Assembly: GCA_025642065.1 (NCBI GenBank)
Contig: JAODUP010000041.1
Span: 952,501-1,016,500, forward strand
DNA from: Paralvinella palmiformis
Lineage: Eukaryota; Annelida; Polychaeta; Terebellida; Alvinellidae
Reading direction: 5' to 3'
Length of the DNA: 64,000 nt
Part shown: positions 49,901 to 62,310 of the stretch, piece after piece
Position numbering within the stretch: the stretch's first letter is position 1
How the letters are laid out: each line of letters opens with the position of its first letter
The notes under the pieces: generated by a model
What the model saw: the letters and a program-made list of their open reading frames with translations, nothing else
The model's database searches: none
What the model was told of the DNA's origin: nothing
Made by a program: the position numbers and the translations under genes

Positions 49901-50223
49901 GGACAGTTGCTCACCCGGACAGTTGCTCACCCGGACACTTGCTCACCAAGCAAATGAAAAAGTGGACACTTGCTCACCAGTGAATTTTTAATGAGAGAAA
50001 AAATGCACATAATTATATTAATCAACTAATAAAATAAAATAATCTCTGAACTTTAATTCCCTACTAATTGGGAATATTCATCCCAGTCATTATATGGGTA
50101 ATAGGATACTAAGAAATATATTTCAGACTTAAAAATCATTTAATTTAAAAAAAAATTATCTTGTAAGCAAGTGTCCACTTTTTCATTTGCTTGGTGAGCA
50201 AGTGTCCAGGTGAGCAACTGTCC
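49901..50223. mobile_element. MITE with long terminal inverted repeats (323 bp)
   Basis: A complete non-autonomous DNA transposon. The left end has 15-bp units GGACAGTTGCTCACC (twice), then GGACACTTGCTCACC and AAGCAAATGAAAAAGTGGAC. The right end is the reverse complement of this (GTCCACTTTTTCATTTGCTT, then GGTGAGCAAGTGTCC and GGTGAGCAACTGTCC), so the inverted repeats exceed 50 bp. The AT-rich interior has no coding capacity. The target-site duplication is unclear (GTATA left, GTATT right). A second copy lies at 21795-22055. Confidence 0.85.
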
Positions 50224-50813
50224 GTATTCCGTATCACCAGTCCCTAAGCCGCCAAGCAAAAACCAAAAAGCGAATCATCTACAGCCGTGGAGCTTGGGAG
50301 TAGAATACCCAAGTCAGAGAGAGGGGGGGGAACTTAATTTATTTATGCATCTATTTGCATAATATTAACAATAAACAAAGTATGGTCCCGTATCAACATC
50401 CAACAATCATTTTCTTTCGTACCATCTTCTGGCTTTCTGGTGGACATGATATCGAGACACCACCACCCTCCAAGGTGACGCCACCATCCTATACTAACAA
50501 TGTAATACCACAATTTATTAACAGCTAACAGCGAACGATGCCAGCCCCCTGTAACAGGTCTATACTGGACGCTCGCTGGTCGAGAGCAAGGAGAAAGGCC
50601 ACTTTTTATGCCGCTCACAAGTTGCCGTAAGCATATTATGATTATGGATGAGCCCGATAACTACCCTGACCAGCAGCTAGCAGGGTTAACCACCAGACTT
50701 GATCATTTCATGCCAGACTGGATCTCCTCCACGCCTCCCATTACTTATGGCCTACCATGGAGGTGACACGCCGGGACATTTTCTGATTGCGCTCCCGCTC
50801 CCAGTGTTATGGC

Positions 50814-50868
<55 letters not shown>

Positions 50869-50902
50869 GTGTGTGTGTGTGTGCGTGCGTGTGCGTGTGT
50901 GA
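50814..50902. repeat. (AT)n / (GT)n
   Basis: AT to about 50864, then GT with GC interruptions. Confidence 0.93.
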
Positions 50903-51047
50903 GTAGGCAACCGAACGTTGTTTTTAAGACCCTATACGATGGGCCGACAGCCAGCCGCTGATCATCTTATTTGCATTTTGTTTGGGTATCGGTCGATGTT
51001 GTAGCTTGTACTGCCGAGATTTCGTGCCACATTGAGAGAGCTCTGGC

Positions 51048-51117
51048 AGAGTGAGTGAGTGAGTGAGTGAGTGAGTGAGTGAGTGAGTGAGTGAGTGAGT
51101 GAGTGAGTGAGTGAGTG
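51048..51117. repeat. (GAGT)n array
   Basis: Same tetranucleotide as at 40565-40757 and likewise adjoining a tRNA-like retroposon body. Confidence 0.95.
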
Positions 51118-51295
51118 CGACCATATTTTACCTCTGTGTTGATATAGCGTGGGACATATGATCGAGGAGCTACTACCCGAAGAAATAAAATCGAAGTCAT
51201 TTATTCACTGAGGCAACACCTGGATATGACCCCGCTAACTGAATACATTACACTATCAACTGCGCCACTAGACGCGCCGTCTCTGGCACAGGATT
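51118..51295 (-). mobile_element. Putative SINE, family C, second copy
   Basis: The minus strand head reads TCTAGTGGCGCAGTTGATAG (A-box-like), with a weak B box (GGGGTCATATCC), then ATTTCTTCGGGTAGTAGCTC and directly (ACTC)n at 51048-51117. It resembles the copy at 40758 only in the middle and in overall plan. Confidence 0.42.
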
Positions 51296-51454
51296 CGTGT
51301 AGTCAATGGCACAGAAATAATGGTATATCGTTGTTGGCATGCGAACAAAAAATGGTGGCTTATTGGTTATTAGTAAATAGCGATGGACTAGGACTAACGA
51401 CATGGACTATCAGTCTACCGGTCCATGTTAATAAAATTACATAATCTAAAATGG

Positions 51455-52035
51455 GGATCGTCAGTCTATATGTTATTGGCTGTCTATATGTTATCGGCTG
51501 TCTATATCTTATTGTCGGTTGTCTAAATTTTATTGGCTGTCTGTATGTTATTGGCTGTCTATATATGTTATTTGCTGTCTATATGTTATTTTCTGTCTAA
51601 ATGTTATCAGCTGTCTATATGTTATTGGCTGCTTATATGTTATTGGCTGTCTATATGTTATCGGCTGTCTATATGTTATTGGCTGTCTATATGTTATTGG
51701 CTGTCTATATGTTATCGGCTGTCTATATGCTATTTGCTGCCTATATATTATCGCCTGTGTATATGTTATCGGCAGTATATATGTTATTTGATGTATATAT
51801 GTTATTTGCTATCTATATGTTAGCGGCTATCTATATGTTATGTTAAGTGTATATATTATTGGCTGTCTATATGTTATTTGATGTATATATGTTATTGGCT
51901 GTCTATATGTTATCGGCTGTCTAAATGTTATTGGCTGTCCATATTTTATTGACTGTCTATATGTTATTGGCTGTCTATATGTTATCGGCTGTCTATATAT
52001 GTTAGTGGCTGTCTATATGTTGTTGGCTGTCTATA
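51455..52035. repeat. 18-bp minisatellite
   Basis: About 30 units of TATATGTTATTGGCTGTC and close variants (ATCGGC, TTTGC). Because 18 is a multiple of three, all plus-strand frames stay open over long stretches and encode six-residue repeats such as YMLLAV. Units are imperfect and have no start or splice context, so this is most simply non-coding. Confidence 0.88.
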
Positions 52036-52105
52036 TCAAACGCGCATTATGCTTCTCTTAAACGGTAATACATTATGTGTAACAATGGATCACCTTTCTT
52101 AACAG

Positions 52106-52258
52106 TGTATGTCTACATGTCTGTCTGTCTGTCTGCCTGTGTACATATTTGTGTGTATGTATGTATGTATGTTTGCCTATATATTTATATATGTATATAT
52201 GTCTCTATCTGTCTATCTATGTCTGCCCTTCTATCTGTCTGTCTGTCTGTCTGTCTCC
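52106..52258. repeat. (TGTC)n / (TGTA)n tract
   Basis: Degenerate tetranucleotides about 70 bp after the 18-bp minisatellite; they may share an origin in TGTC-rich sequence. Confidence 0.85.
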
Positions 52259-52773
52259 AGATCCAGAATTATTCCATCGATATTGTTTTTCAGACTATTC
52301 CCAGATGAAAGCGACCAGAGTCCTCGGTGACACGATGCAGCACTTTGTTCTTTTGACAACTGCGACATCTGTACAAAACAGAAGGATTAAAGGAACAAAT
52401 GAATCACCGGGAGATCCGGAGACGGCTACATGTCACCGGGGTCACAATCTGTTCCAGATTCCAAATGCCTTAATGAATATCGGGTGAGGGACGATCTCAA
52501 AATCGGATTCTTTACATCATCGATTGGGCTTTGAGTGTGAATCTAAACGGGAAAATAGTTAATGAAGCGTTTTGTTTGTTACTGAAGTATTCAGATGCCA
52601 GCTGAAGCGTTACATTCTATTGTACTCATCAAAGTAGATATGATCCCTCCTGTCTTAATAGACATCTTTCGGTATGCGATGCAATGAGAAGATAATAAAG
52701 TAGTGTTATTTTATTTACTCCGGATGTCAAATCAGTCTTTTTACTAGACATATTCACTTGGTTAAGCTAATCA

Positions 52774-52888
<115 letters not shown>

Positions 52889-53656
52889 TACATTAATTAG
52901 TGTATCATTTCTAAGGAAGGACAGACCTATAGACAGATCTGTATCGTGATCCTCCCCCCACCCCCCACCCCCAACCTCTATATGTGTTATCTTCATCAAT
53001 ACTTACCGGATATCCGGACCGACAATACTCCGTACCATGTTGTTTACGCCCACTTTAGTCTGTGGCCGATATTATTTAGTCCATTTAAGAACGGTGACGA
53101 ATACTAAACCATCGAAGTCATACCGTATAACGAACGCTTGTGACCTGATGACGATGGCTGGTTGCTGATACAGTTGGTGCCTGGCCCTGGTACAGGTCTA
53201 ACCGGCCCGTCGTAGTCTGTCCTAAATGGGCTGCGGCGGACACGATATGTACCCGCAATTTGCCGACGTCCAGCCGCGGACCAATCACATCGGTAAATAG
53301 TTGCAGGCAACCTGCCCATTAGCTGCCCATTTCGTTCCTAGCTTATACCGGCCTGGTGCTATAGTATTTAGCTGGTCCGGCCTATGGCAGGCACAGGCCG
53401 CCTCATAATCCATACTACGGAATGGTTAGACGCATTGCTATTATGTCCACCAGAGGGCCTCCGGCGAAATGCCGTTCACCTCTCTTGGGTCCGATTCCCG
53501 TCAAACGAAGACGCTTTAAATGGGCTTGGTGCTTCGTTTGTACTCAGCTCAACACATCCAGATAGATAGATAGGTAATACCCGGAGAGATAGATAGATAA
53601 ACATTGGGTTAATAATATCTTTAATAGGTCAGGTACAAAGGATACACCCCCAAAAA

Positions 53657-53699
<43 letters not shown>

Positions 53700-54421
53700 C
53701 GGTGATTTTCGTCGATTCTTCTGGCAAGTGATCGACGTACGCATAATAAAAGCGGAGCTGATACCACTCGGAATGTGAGCTTTACGTGGAGATAAAGAAT
53801 CCGCTGGTTTCTATATATAAGCAAAAAGCCAGGATTTAATTAGAGCTTCTGTTTGGCACCGACCAAACTCCGACAAAGACTAAGTCCTCGTCAACTAGCG
53901 AGCTCCGACCGACCGTTAGCAGCCAATATTTGTCTAGGATTAGCACTTGACCAAGCATATTCACTGCCAACAATGGCCTGTCGATATTTCATAATGGCGA
54001 AGGCCTTTGGATATGTTATAAATGTATCTCTCGACGAAGCGCAGTGGCAAGGCAAGAAAATCGTGTAAATAGGCGACCTGCCAGGCAATTAGTCAGTCAT
54101 GTAACTAGTTAGTCAGTCTGTCGGATAGCCAGCATGCAAGCAGGGCGGCCAGCTGGCTAGAGGATCAACCAGCCGATCACCTAGCCAAAGGATCAGTTAG
54201 CCGACCAGCTGCTGGGAGGATCTGTCAGTCGGCCAACCAGCCAGCTGGTCGGTGGATCAGCCAGACACCCAACTGGGCAGTTGTCAAACAGATGAACAAA
54301 ATCCATCCAAATTTTATCCAAGTTGATTGATTTTCGAAATCTCATGAATTTAAATGTTGCGCTATATGCCGCCAAACGATGATAGGACACGATCAGAGAT
54401 AAAGGCAAGCAAACAAGATGA

Positions 54422-54424
<3 letters not shown>

Positions 54425-54462
<38 letters not shown>

Positions 54463-54475
54463 GAGAGAGAGAGAT
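54425..54475. repeat. (GA)n
   Basis: GA run with one GT interruption. Confidence 0.93.
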
Positions 54476-56365
54476 AACAGAGATATAAACCACACTTCAT
54501 CAGAACCATCCTAGTCGGCGACATTTAGACCAGTACATATTCTACTGAGTGACGGCATTTCTCTTAATTGATCCCGTCTGAGCCGTCACCGCGCCATATC
54601 CTGCGTCAATGACGCGCATCCCGCAGGACCCTATCCCACATTGGAGAAGGCGGTAGAAAGATGATGATGGGACGAGAGACGGGAGACAGGATGTGTGACA
54701 GACATCACAGGATATAAATCGTGATTATGGCGTGTCAGTTCGGGCGCATCAGCTCTGCTGAAGCTATCACCAGCTCAGCTTCTGACTGGCCTACATCAGT
54801 GACAACACAAACGCTGGGCCAGGTAACCGGGACCCGGCCATTTACCTAATCACATCCTCCACGCTGACATCTCGCTGTCATCTGTGTCATCTTCGCGTGA
54901 CATCATTCTCTGACGTCTACGTCTCTAAATCGTCGTGAATCAAATGTGCTTCTCTCGACAAATGTATACAATCGGCCGACAAAGAAGAGAGATGTCTCGA
55001 CATATTTGTAATATATGTTGAGATTTGGCTATCTTTATTAACACAATTGTTTTTTTCTAAATATTGTTATCTTCATAAATATTGAAATACAAAAAAAAAC
55101 AGTAAAATCATCACGATAATATATTCAAACGAAAAGGGAAAATATTCAACATATCCAAAGAAGAATTCATAAGAAAGGGGAAAGGAATCATATGCGGAAC
55201 ACACATACACACACACACACACACACACAGGCCCAAACATACATATATATATACGTACATTTAGTGAGATAGAAGGAAGTGCCAGGACCTAAGCTAAGCT
55301 AACCTTATACGAGTGAGTGTATGTATTTAAACGCAACAACAGAGTTATTTATTAACTGTGGATCTTAGCACGGAAACAAAACACCAGAAAGTCGACCGAC
55401 TGGAGACAGGAAGCTAATTCTGTAAAAGGATCGGGTCTTACACAGAAATGGAGGGACTAAAAATAGCTAACAATGTAGATACAAACAAACAACTCAGTAT
55501 GTGGGTGGGTGTGTGGGTGGGGGGTATCGGTGTGTGGGTGGGTATATTTGTGTGGGTTAGCAAAGTGTGAAAGCCTACTGGTTCATGGAATCATGGCTCG
55601 TGGTTACCTCGTTTTGATGGTTTTTCGGGATAATGAAATCGGGATCAGCAAATATTCAGAGCTGTAATCGAACCTCTACATATTTGTATTTGATAATAAT
55701 TACCTCTTTATCTCAGTTTATTTTGTCGAATTCTTTAGAATCCAAAACATACATAATTCTCATCGGAAAGAGATTCGTCTAAATTTCAATGCTACTCCGA
55801 AATATATAATTCTTTATTAAAAGTGTATATATTATTAATTTTATAGATTATATTTAATAATAATAATTACAAACTTTTATAGCGGCAATATCCTCGAAAA
55901 GAATCAAGCTCTGTGGCGCACCTAGTACAAGGGTTGGGCAAACTCATAGTCCAGGTCTAATGCAGGGTTCATCAACAAATAATCAGATGGAGTAGATATA
56001 TTAGAATTAAAATTTTATGAAGACACGCAGACAGTCAGATCCTGAGCAGCAATCGCGTAACAAAGAAAGCATCCTCGTTTTCTCTCGACAAGTTCTGTGT
56101 ACTGAGATCATCAACACATGTGTGTATTGCCATAGTTTTTCTCGGTCATGTGCGTAACGTCACTACTCTCTGCGTGCCAAGCTGAGCATGCGTGGATATT
56201 CTGCTGAATAATTAATTAGCCATTAATTAGGTGACCAGTTAAGCGATTTATGTAAACACAAACTTATTACAATAACGTTTCTATACCCACAAAAACCCGT
56301 TTTATTATAACTTGTAAAACATAAGTGATGCCAATAACAGTTTTTTATTAGATTCAATTAGCTAC

Positions 56366-56413
<48 letters not shown>

Positions 56414-59400
56414 CACACTCCTACCAAAAAGGGGTTCCTCCTAAATTAATTATTTATGAGATGTTTATTTCATTTTTGTTTGCTTTAATAATGTACAACT
56501 TAACCTTTGTGACGTATGTTACCCTCCAAATACTGAAGAGAGGAAAGAAGAAGTAGTAAACATGTTCTAAGGCTACTTCTCCTCTGAGAACTTTAAAGTT
56601 TAGAAAATGTTGCGTAAACAAATAAACCCATCTTCACCGATTCAGTTTTAGACAGGTGACTGATGACAGTTTGGTAGAGGATGGTGGTGTTAAGTCTGCT
56701 GAAGGACTACCTGAGCTCGGGGGTAATAACAGACACAAATTACCGAGAGGACACACCGGAGACAGTCCTGTTTTAGGAGACAGCTCAGCAGCACAGGTGT
56801 TTCTCGAAGATAACCTTTACTTAGACACTAATGACGAGGTGACGCATATTTTTAGTGGGACGTTCCACGCATGTATGGCTCAGAAACATGAGGCTATAAA
56901 CATTAGCCGGAAAGACGCTCCAAGTTTTTCATTAATAATTATGTCTCAGCTGGGACATCCAGCAGGTGGAATGGCCGCTCAGCGCCAGCTGGGCGTTACA
57001 TCTTAGCGTATGTGACGACACGTAGGCGGGTCCGGGCTTCAACATGGCTAGGCTAGGACTGAAGTGAACCGACGTCCAGATGTAGAAATGGTTCTGGATT
57101 AGGTAAAGGAAAAAAGAGTGGGATTTAAACGGAATTCCGTTTAACCTTTGCCGCTATGCCCATTAAGGTACATGTATATAGAAACGTGTGTGTGGGGGGG
57201 TGCGTGCGTGCGTGCACGCGCGCATACAGAATTACCCCCAAAAAATTGGTTGTATCACTTGCATGAATGTGTACTGCATCTAACAGGACTCGTTCACAAA
57301 TAAACCCAATAATCTCTTTCGGCTTTCATCATTACGATCAAACAATGCCCTTATAATTCAGGAAATGTTGTCCGAGATAATATGGTTAAGGCATCCGTAC
57401 TTCGGCTAAATTAAAGATGATCCGAAAAGACACCGCATACGTAAAATCCATTAATCCGAAGTAAGTTGGGGTATTCCGTTTTCAGCTATCCCGATCAATT
57501 TACGGCTTCGGCGCGTCAAACAAACCGAATCCGGAATATAATACCCGCCGCGCGTCGACTAGACGTCGTATCATTCGCTAAGGACGCGTGCTAAGCATTT
57601 GGAACAAGTCACAACACGGCGGTCTGGTGTGTGTGTGTGTGTGTGTGTGTGGAAGCCGAACGCTAAGCAAATGGTAATAAAGAAGAGGCCTTCCAAAAAC
57701 ATCGGCATTCCACTGACGATAGCCACATGGCCCCTAAACACAACAGAGAGTCCCCTCCGATACTGTAAACCTAATGCGCTATAAGCTCGCGGCCTATAGT
57801 TTCGTCAGCAAAACGGTCTCCGGAAAAGACGGATGGGAAGATATCATAACGGGGAGAGGACATGGCTTTAGGTCGCCGAATAGCCTACGTACGGGAGTAC
57901 AATTAACACCAGAGGAATTTATGGAGAAGCCCGCTTCTGACAACCTCCTAATGAATGTATACTCGGGCGGGAACGGCTCCCGGATTGGGCTTGGGATGCC
58001 GACCGGTAAAGGAATGGGCTTGTTTCTCCTAAAGACCGAATGTAAATGGGATGCCATTGGCACGTGCCGGCACCTGGCAATTCATTCGTTCGCTTCTCCA
58101 ATCGGAGGAATTCATTCTTCATCGGGCATTCTTCGTCGCTCGTTTGTACACTATTCTCACCTAAGGACGGCTGCTGATGGAGAAGAGACGCCGCGGTCCG
58201 TTTGTCAGATGAAGGCATTCCCCGATTGTCTGAAGTTCGAGATGAATGCCACGAAGGAAAACTCTCGCAACGCCGAGATGAGCGGTACTACTGGCGATTT
58301 GGCAGTCAATGGCACGTCGATTAATTACAGTCTTGGGATAGAATTTAAAATGCGGTTTAATCGAACAGAAAGACATCGTTTTGCACCTTCAAAGGTGAAA
58401 AATTTAATATGAAATTAAAATAAATTAACTCTCATGAAAACTAAACCGCGTCTTTTTGTTCTCCATTCGGTCATTAAATACTTCATTACGAACGGAAATC
58501 ACGCATGAAATGAACCTCGCTCGTTTGAACGTTACACGTTTTTACGAGGATGAGCTGTTCTGTGTCCTGTTAGAGTACCCAAACTCTACGAAATCCGTCG
58601 GGATGCGCCAACGGGCAAGAAGTCCTATAACCGGATGTGTCCACTGAAGGCTGACAATGTGTAATACTTAGGTTCAGCTGTACAATAACAACCCGCATGT
58701 TGTACGCAGTTAACTCAATCGTACGATGATGGATCTAGTTATTCTCGACTCAGTCAGAGATCTTGGACTGCCAGTTTTGGTCTTTTATCGGCTATCAGCG
58801 GTAGATCAATTATGGCAATGGCTTAATGCTGTTAACATTAAATGAGAGACGTATTTAAAGTTAACGCTTTATTATAAGCTCGTACCTACCGAGAAAGGCA
58901 CTTTAGCCAACGACGATTAACGGTTGACTAATTACGACTTTGACCAATCGACGACCGAAAACTTTTCGATTCCTGGTAGACTCATAGCAATGTGTTAGAC
59001 TAATAAATGGGTATATTGACTGGATGTCCTGACGACTGTAATCGTGCTTCATTCGGGATCAATTGGTGATGAATTAAAAAAGCAGCACACAGACACACAC
59101 GGAGAGAGGGGGGAGTGAGTGAAGGAGGATAGTGAGAGAGAGTCTGGCATGCTGTTCGGTGCTTTGGAATCCAGTTTTGTTAATCTAAACATAAAGTGCA
59201 TGCATGTCCTGGGTAGGTTGTCCTGCATCCGACAGCATCCCAGGAAAGCCCTGACATGGATATGGTTTGTGCAATATAGTGCTTGCTATGATTTCTGTGT
59301 CTATACACATTCAGTATCTTTGAGTTATAACTAATAATCTCACTTTAATAAAATTTTGGCATGGAAAATGTCTATATTGAAGACAGTCGCATGATTAATA

Positions 59401-59478
59401 ATAAATTAAATAAATATTTAACACATATATACATACACGGACAATGTCTCACATGAAGTCAAATCTCTCTCTCTCTCG

Positions 59479-59522
<44 letters not shown>

Positions 59523-60302
59523 CATGGTTTAGTCAGATGATCTTCATCGGGTTTCATTTCATCATCAGGAACAAAACGCCCGATATTGATGTATTAATCT
59601 CCTGATATGCTGAACAACAACATTTTCGAGTGGAGATCAATTATCAATAGAGCTGATAGCTAACCGAGTTACCTGGCTGACATGGTGGCCTACTGGCTTA
59701 TGTCTGGTCGAATGGTCAGAAAACACCATCCAATAACACATTCAATTCATCACGCTGTATTACCTGACACCGTGTGACGGCATAAACTAATTAGACCACG
59801 TAGATCCTCGGACATCATGACCGGTTATTGGGCTCGATCTGGGCCAGCAACAACCCCCCCCGGGCTAATTTCTCAGTTGATGGGGTCGGATGGATAATGC
59901 GAAAACGAGCGCTCTATTTCGGCTAACCAATTTCTCGGGAGGCTCCATATATGTCTCATGGGGTGAGAAAACATCGAAACGGCAAGACGTGGGGAGTCAC
60001 TTATAACGCCCCCATACCTCCCCCCCCATCGCCAGCCCCACCCGCAACACCCCTCGGACAGGCCCCGAATAAGATACTCTATGTCACCCATTAGACACTA
60101 AATCTGTCACGGAATCCGGAAGACAATACAAATGTGTTCTGGCTCGTACATATCAGGATGAGAGAGGGGTGGAATTTTATAGTACTAGGCTATATATCGA
60201 CATTAAGCGTACACGTAACAAGTCGGTGAGCAGCAATATTATGGACACGTACCAGACCGTGTTTGCCTGAGTTCTTATAGCTGTTGTATATCATTATATA
60301 TT

Positions 60303-60305
<3 letters not shown>

Positions 60306-60351
<46 letters not shown>

Positions 60352-60405
60352 ATTCAAATTTACAGTTCCGATACATTTTCCTCGACAATATATCCCACGT
60401 TGCAA

Positions 60406-60440
<35 letters not shown>
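60306..60440. repeat. Two (AT)n runs
   Basis: AT at 60306-60350 and 60409-60440. Confidence 0.93.
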
Positions 60441-60445
<5 letters not shown>

Positions 60446-61917
60446 TGTTGTAATAACAATGCGATGTATAAGCCACAGATAACCGCAACCAGGTACCCTA
60501 AAACATACTTACATGTAATCAAAATGAATCGATACTGTTCGCTATAAATTGTAAGTGGTTAATTAATTATGAAATGAACCAATATTTTTGTTGTTACATT
60601 TTTTGTGTGTCAGTTTTTCATTAGCATCATCTGTACTAAAACAGAAATTATACTATGTAAGTGTAATAGTAGAACAGCATGTATGTGTGTGCGTGGGTAA
60701 GTGTGTGTCTGTGTGTGCGTGCTTGCGTTCGTGTACATAATACTGGCATTCAACACATTCAACCACACACACACACACACACATCCGGAAGAAGCAGACC
60801 ATAATTGTTATCAGTTTTAATCTACCTTTTAATCGATTTACGAATAAAACTAAAACAAAACAACTCCTAACAAATGTCATTTACCTGTCAGTTACTATAA
60901 CGTGTCATTCATTATCTGGCCATCTGTTAAACGAAAATAAAATATCACAGGACACAGATTAACTCTTCTACAATAATAATAATAATAATAATAATAATAA
61001 TTATAATAAATTGACTTTTGTATAGCGAATTTTCCAGAATTGTTCAAAAGCGCAATCGGTGTTTGTATATCATCCGTAAACGAAAGAACAACTATGGATT
61101 TTCGATCATTGCACGTAAACACGTTTCTCGTCCACGGCACAGCTGGCCAATCTCCCCCTCCCAATACCAGCTGGTAGCAACTCTCCAAGCTTCCACGCAT
61201 TACCCCCCCCCCCCCACTCCTCGGTCGGGGAGATGGTGTCTGAACGAGAAACTTCGCCTTTTTACTTCCAGGTCATCTACATCTTCGAAGATAATGTTAA
61301 TAGCTTTACACATACAAATAGCTCGTTATCGACTTAGTTTAGACAGCGCCGTCTTCGATAAACTTTCATATTCTTAAGTGGCTACGTCATGTCCGGGAGG
61401 AAAATAGGTCTGACTAAACACCGTAATTAACCGATCATCGATCAGCTGTGGGTCATTACCGGGAGGGGGGGGCTTCGGATACAAACTACATTAACATAAC
61501 AAAGATGGCCGATCTATGATAGGTTATGGCTCCGGTACGTCTCTCCCGGAACCGGAATGTCTACCAGCACTCCATCTTTTACAAGTGATGTCCAGACGTC
61601 ATCTCTTCCTCGTGTCTACGATCTTTTCGAGCTCTCTTTACACGAGATGACGACCGGATACTGGCCTACTTCGACGGACACTTTACATCGGTCGGCGCTG
61701 ATTGATCCAGACAGCCACCGATCCTCAAACAACCATCCGAAACTTATACTCCTCACACGTGAAGTGGGAAGCGAGGTTTTCTCTCCTTCCGGTGAGATGA
61801 TACCGAGTTTCGTCGTTAAATTTCTCCGCTTTGTATATCATAAAAAGGTAAAGCTGACAAGCATCATATGGTGAGACCTGAAACCCTGGATGCGTTGTTA
61901 ACTGCATACAGGCGAAG

Positions 61918-61999
61918 CACACACACACACACATACACATATATATATATATACATACACACACACACACATACACATACATAGATACACACACACAAT

Positions 62000-62045
<46 letters not shown>
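61918..62045. repeat. (CA)n / (TA)n mosaic
   Basis: Alternating short CA and TA blocks. Reading frames across it are artefacts. Confidence 0.92.
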
Positions 62046-62101
62046 GCTGCATAAACCATCACACAGATAGATACGAAGAAGCTGCAGTAACATCGCGAAA
62101 T

Positions 62102-62310
62102 TGACGTCACTGGAAAAGTATCGGCGAGTTAGTGATGAATAATGCACCGAATGACACGGGAAACGTTTAGCCGCAATTTGTTTATTAGCAACGGTGTCAT
62201 ATGACCTATAAAAATAGCCATTTTTTGCCTGTCGCGATGACGTCATAAGTTTGTCTCATTTCTACGCGTAATTAGCCAATCGGCAAACGCCCACGTCACC
62301 GAATCACGTG
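62102..62310. promoter_or_regulatory. CRE / CCAAT / E-box cluster
   Basis: Two full CREs (TGACGTCA at 62102-62109 and 62238-62245), GCCAATCGG at about 62273-62281 and CACGTG at about 62305. The composition is promoter-like and could serve a gene beyond the right edge. No TATA box, start site or exon was found, and full CREs also occur elsewhere (for example at about 43-50, 11423 and 46946). Confidence 0.25.

Noticed and set aside
56656..57006. 116-codon open frame on the plus strand
   Set aside because: It begins with GTG, has a weak acceptor upstream and no recognisable domain; the composition looks fairly protein-like but nothing supports an exon.
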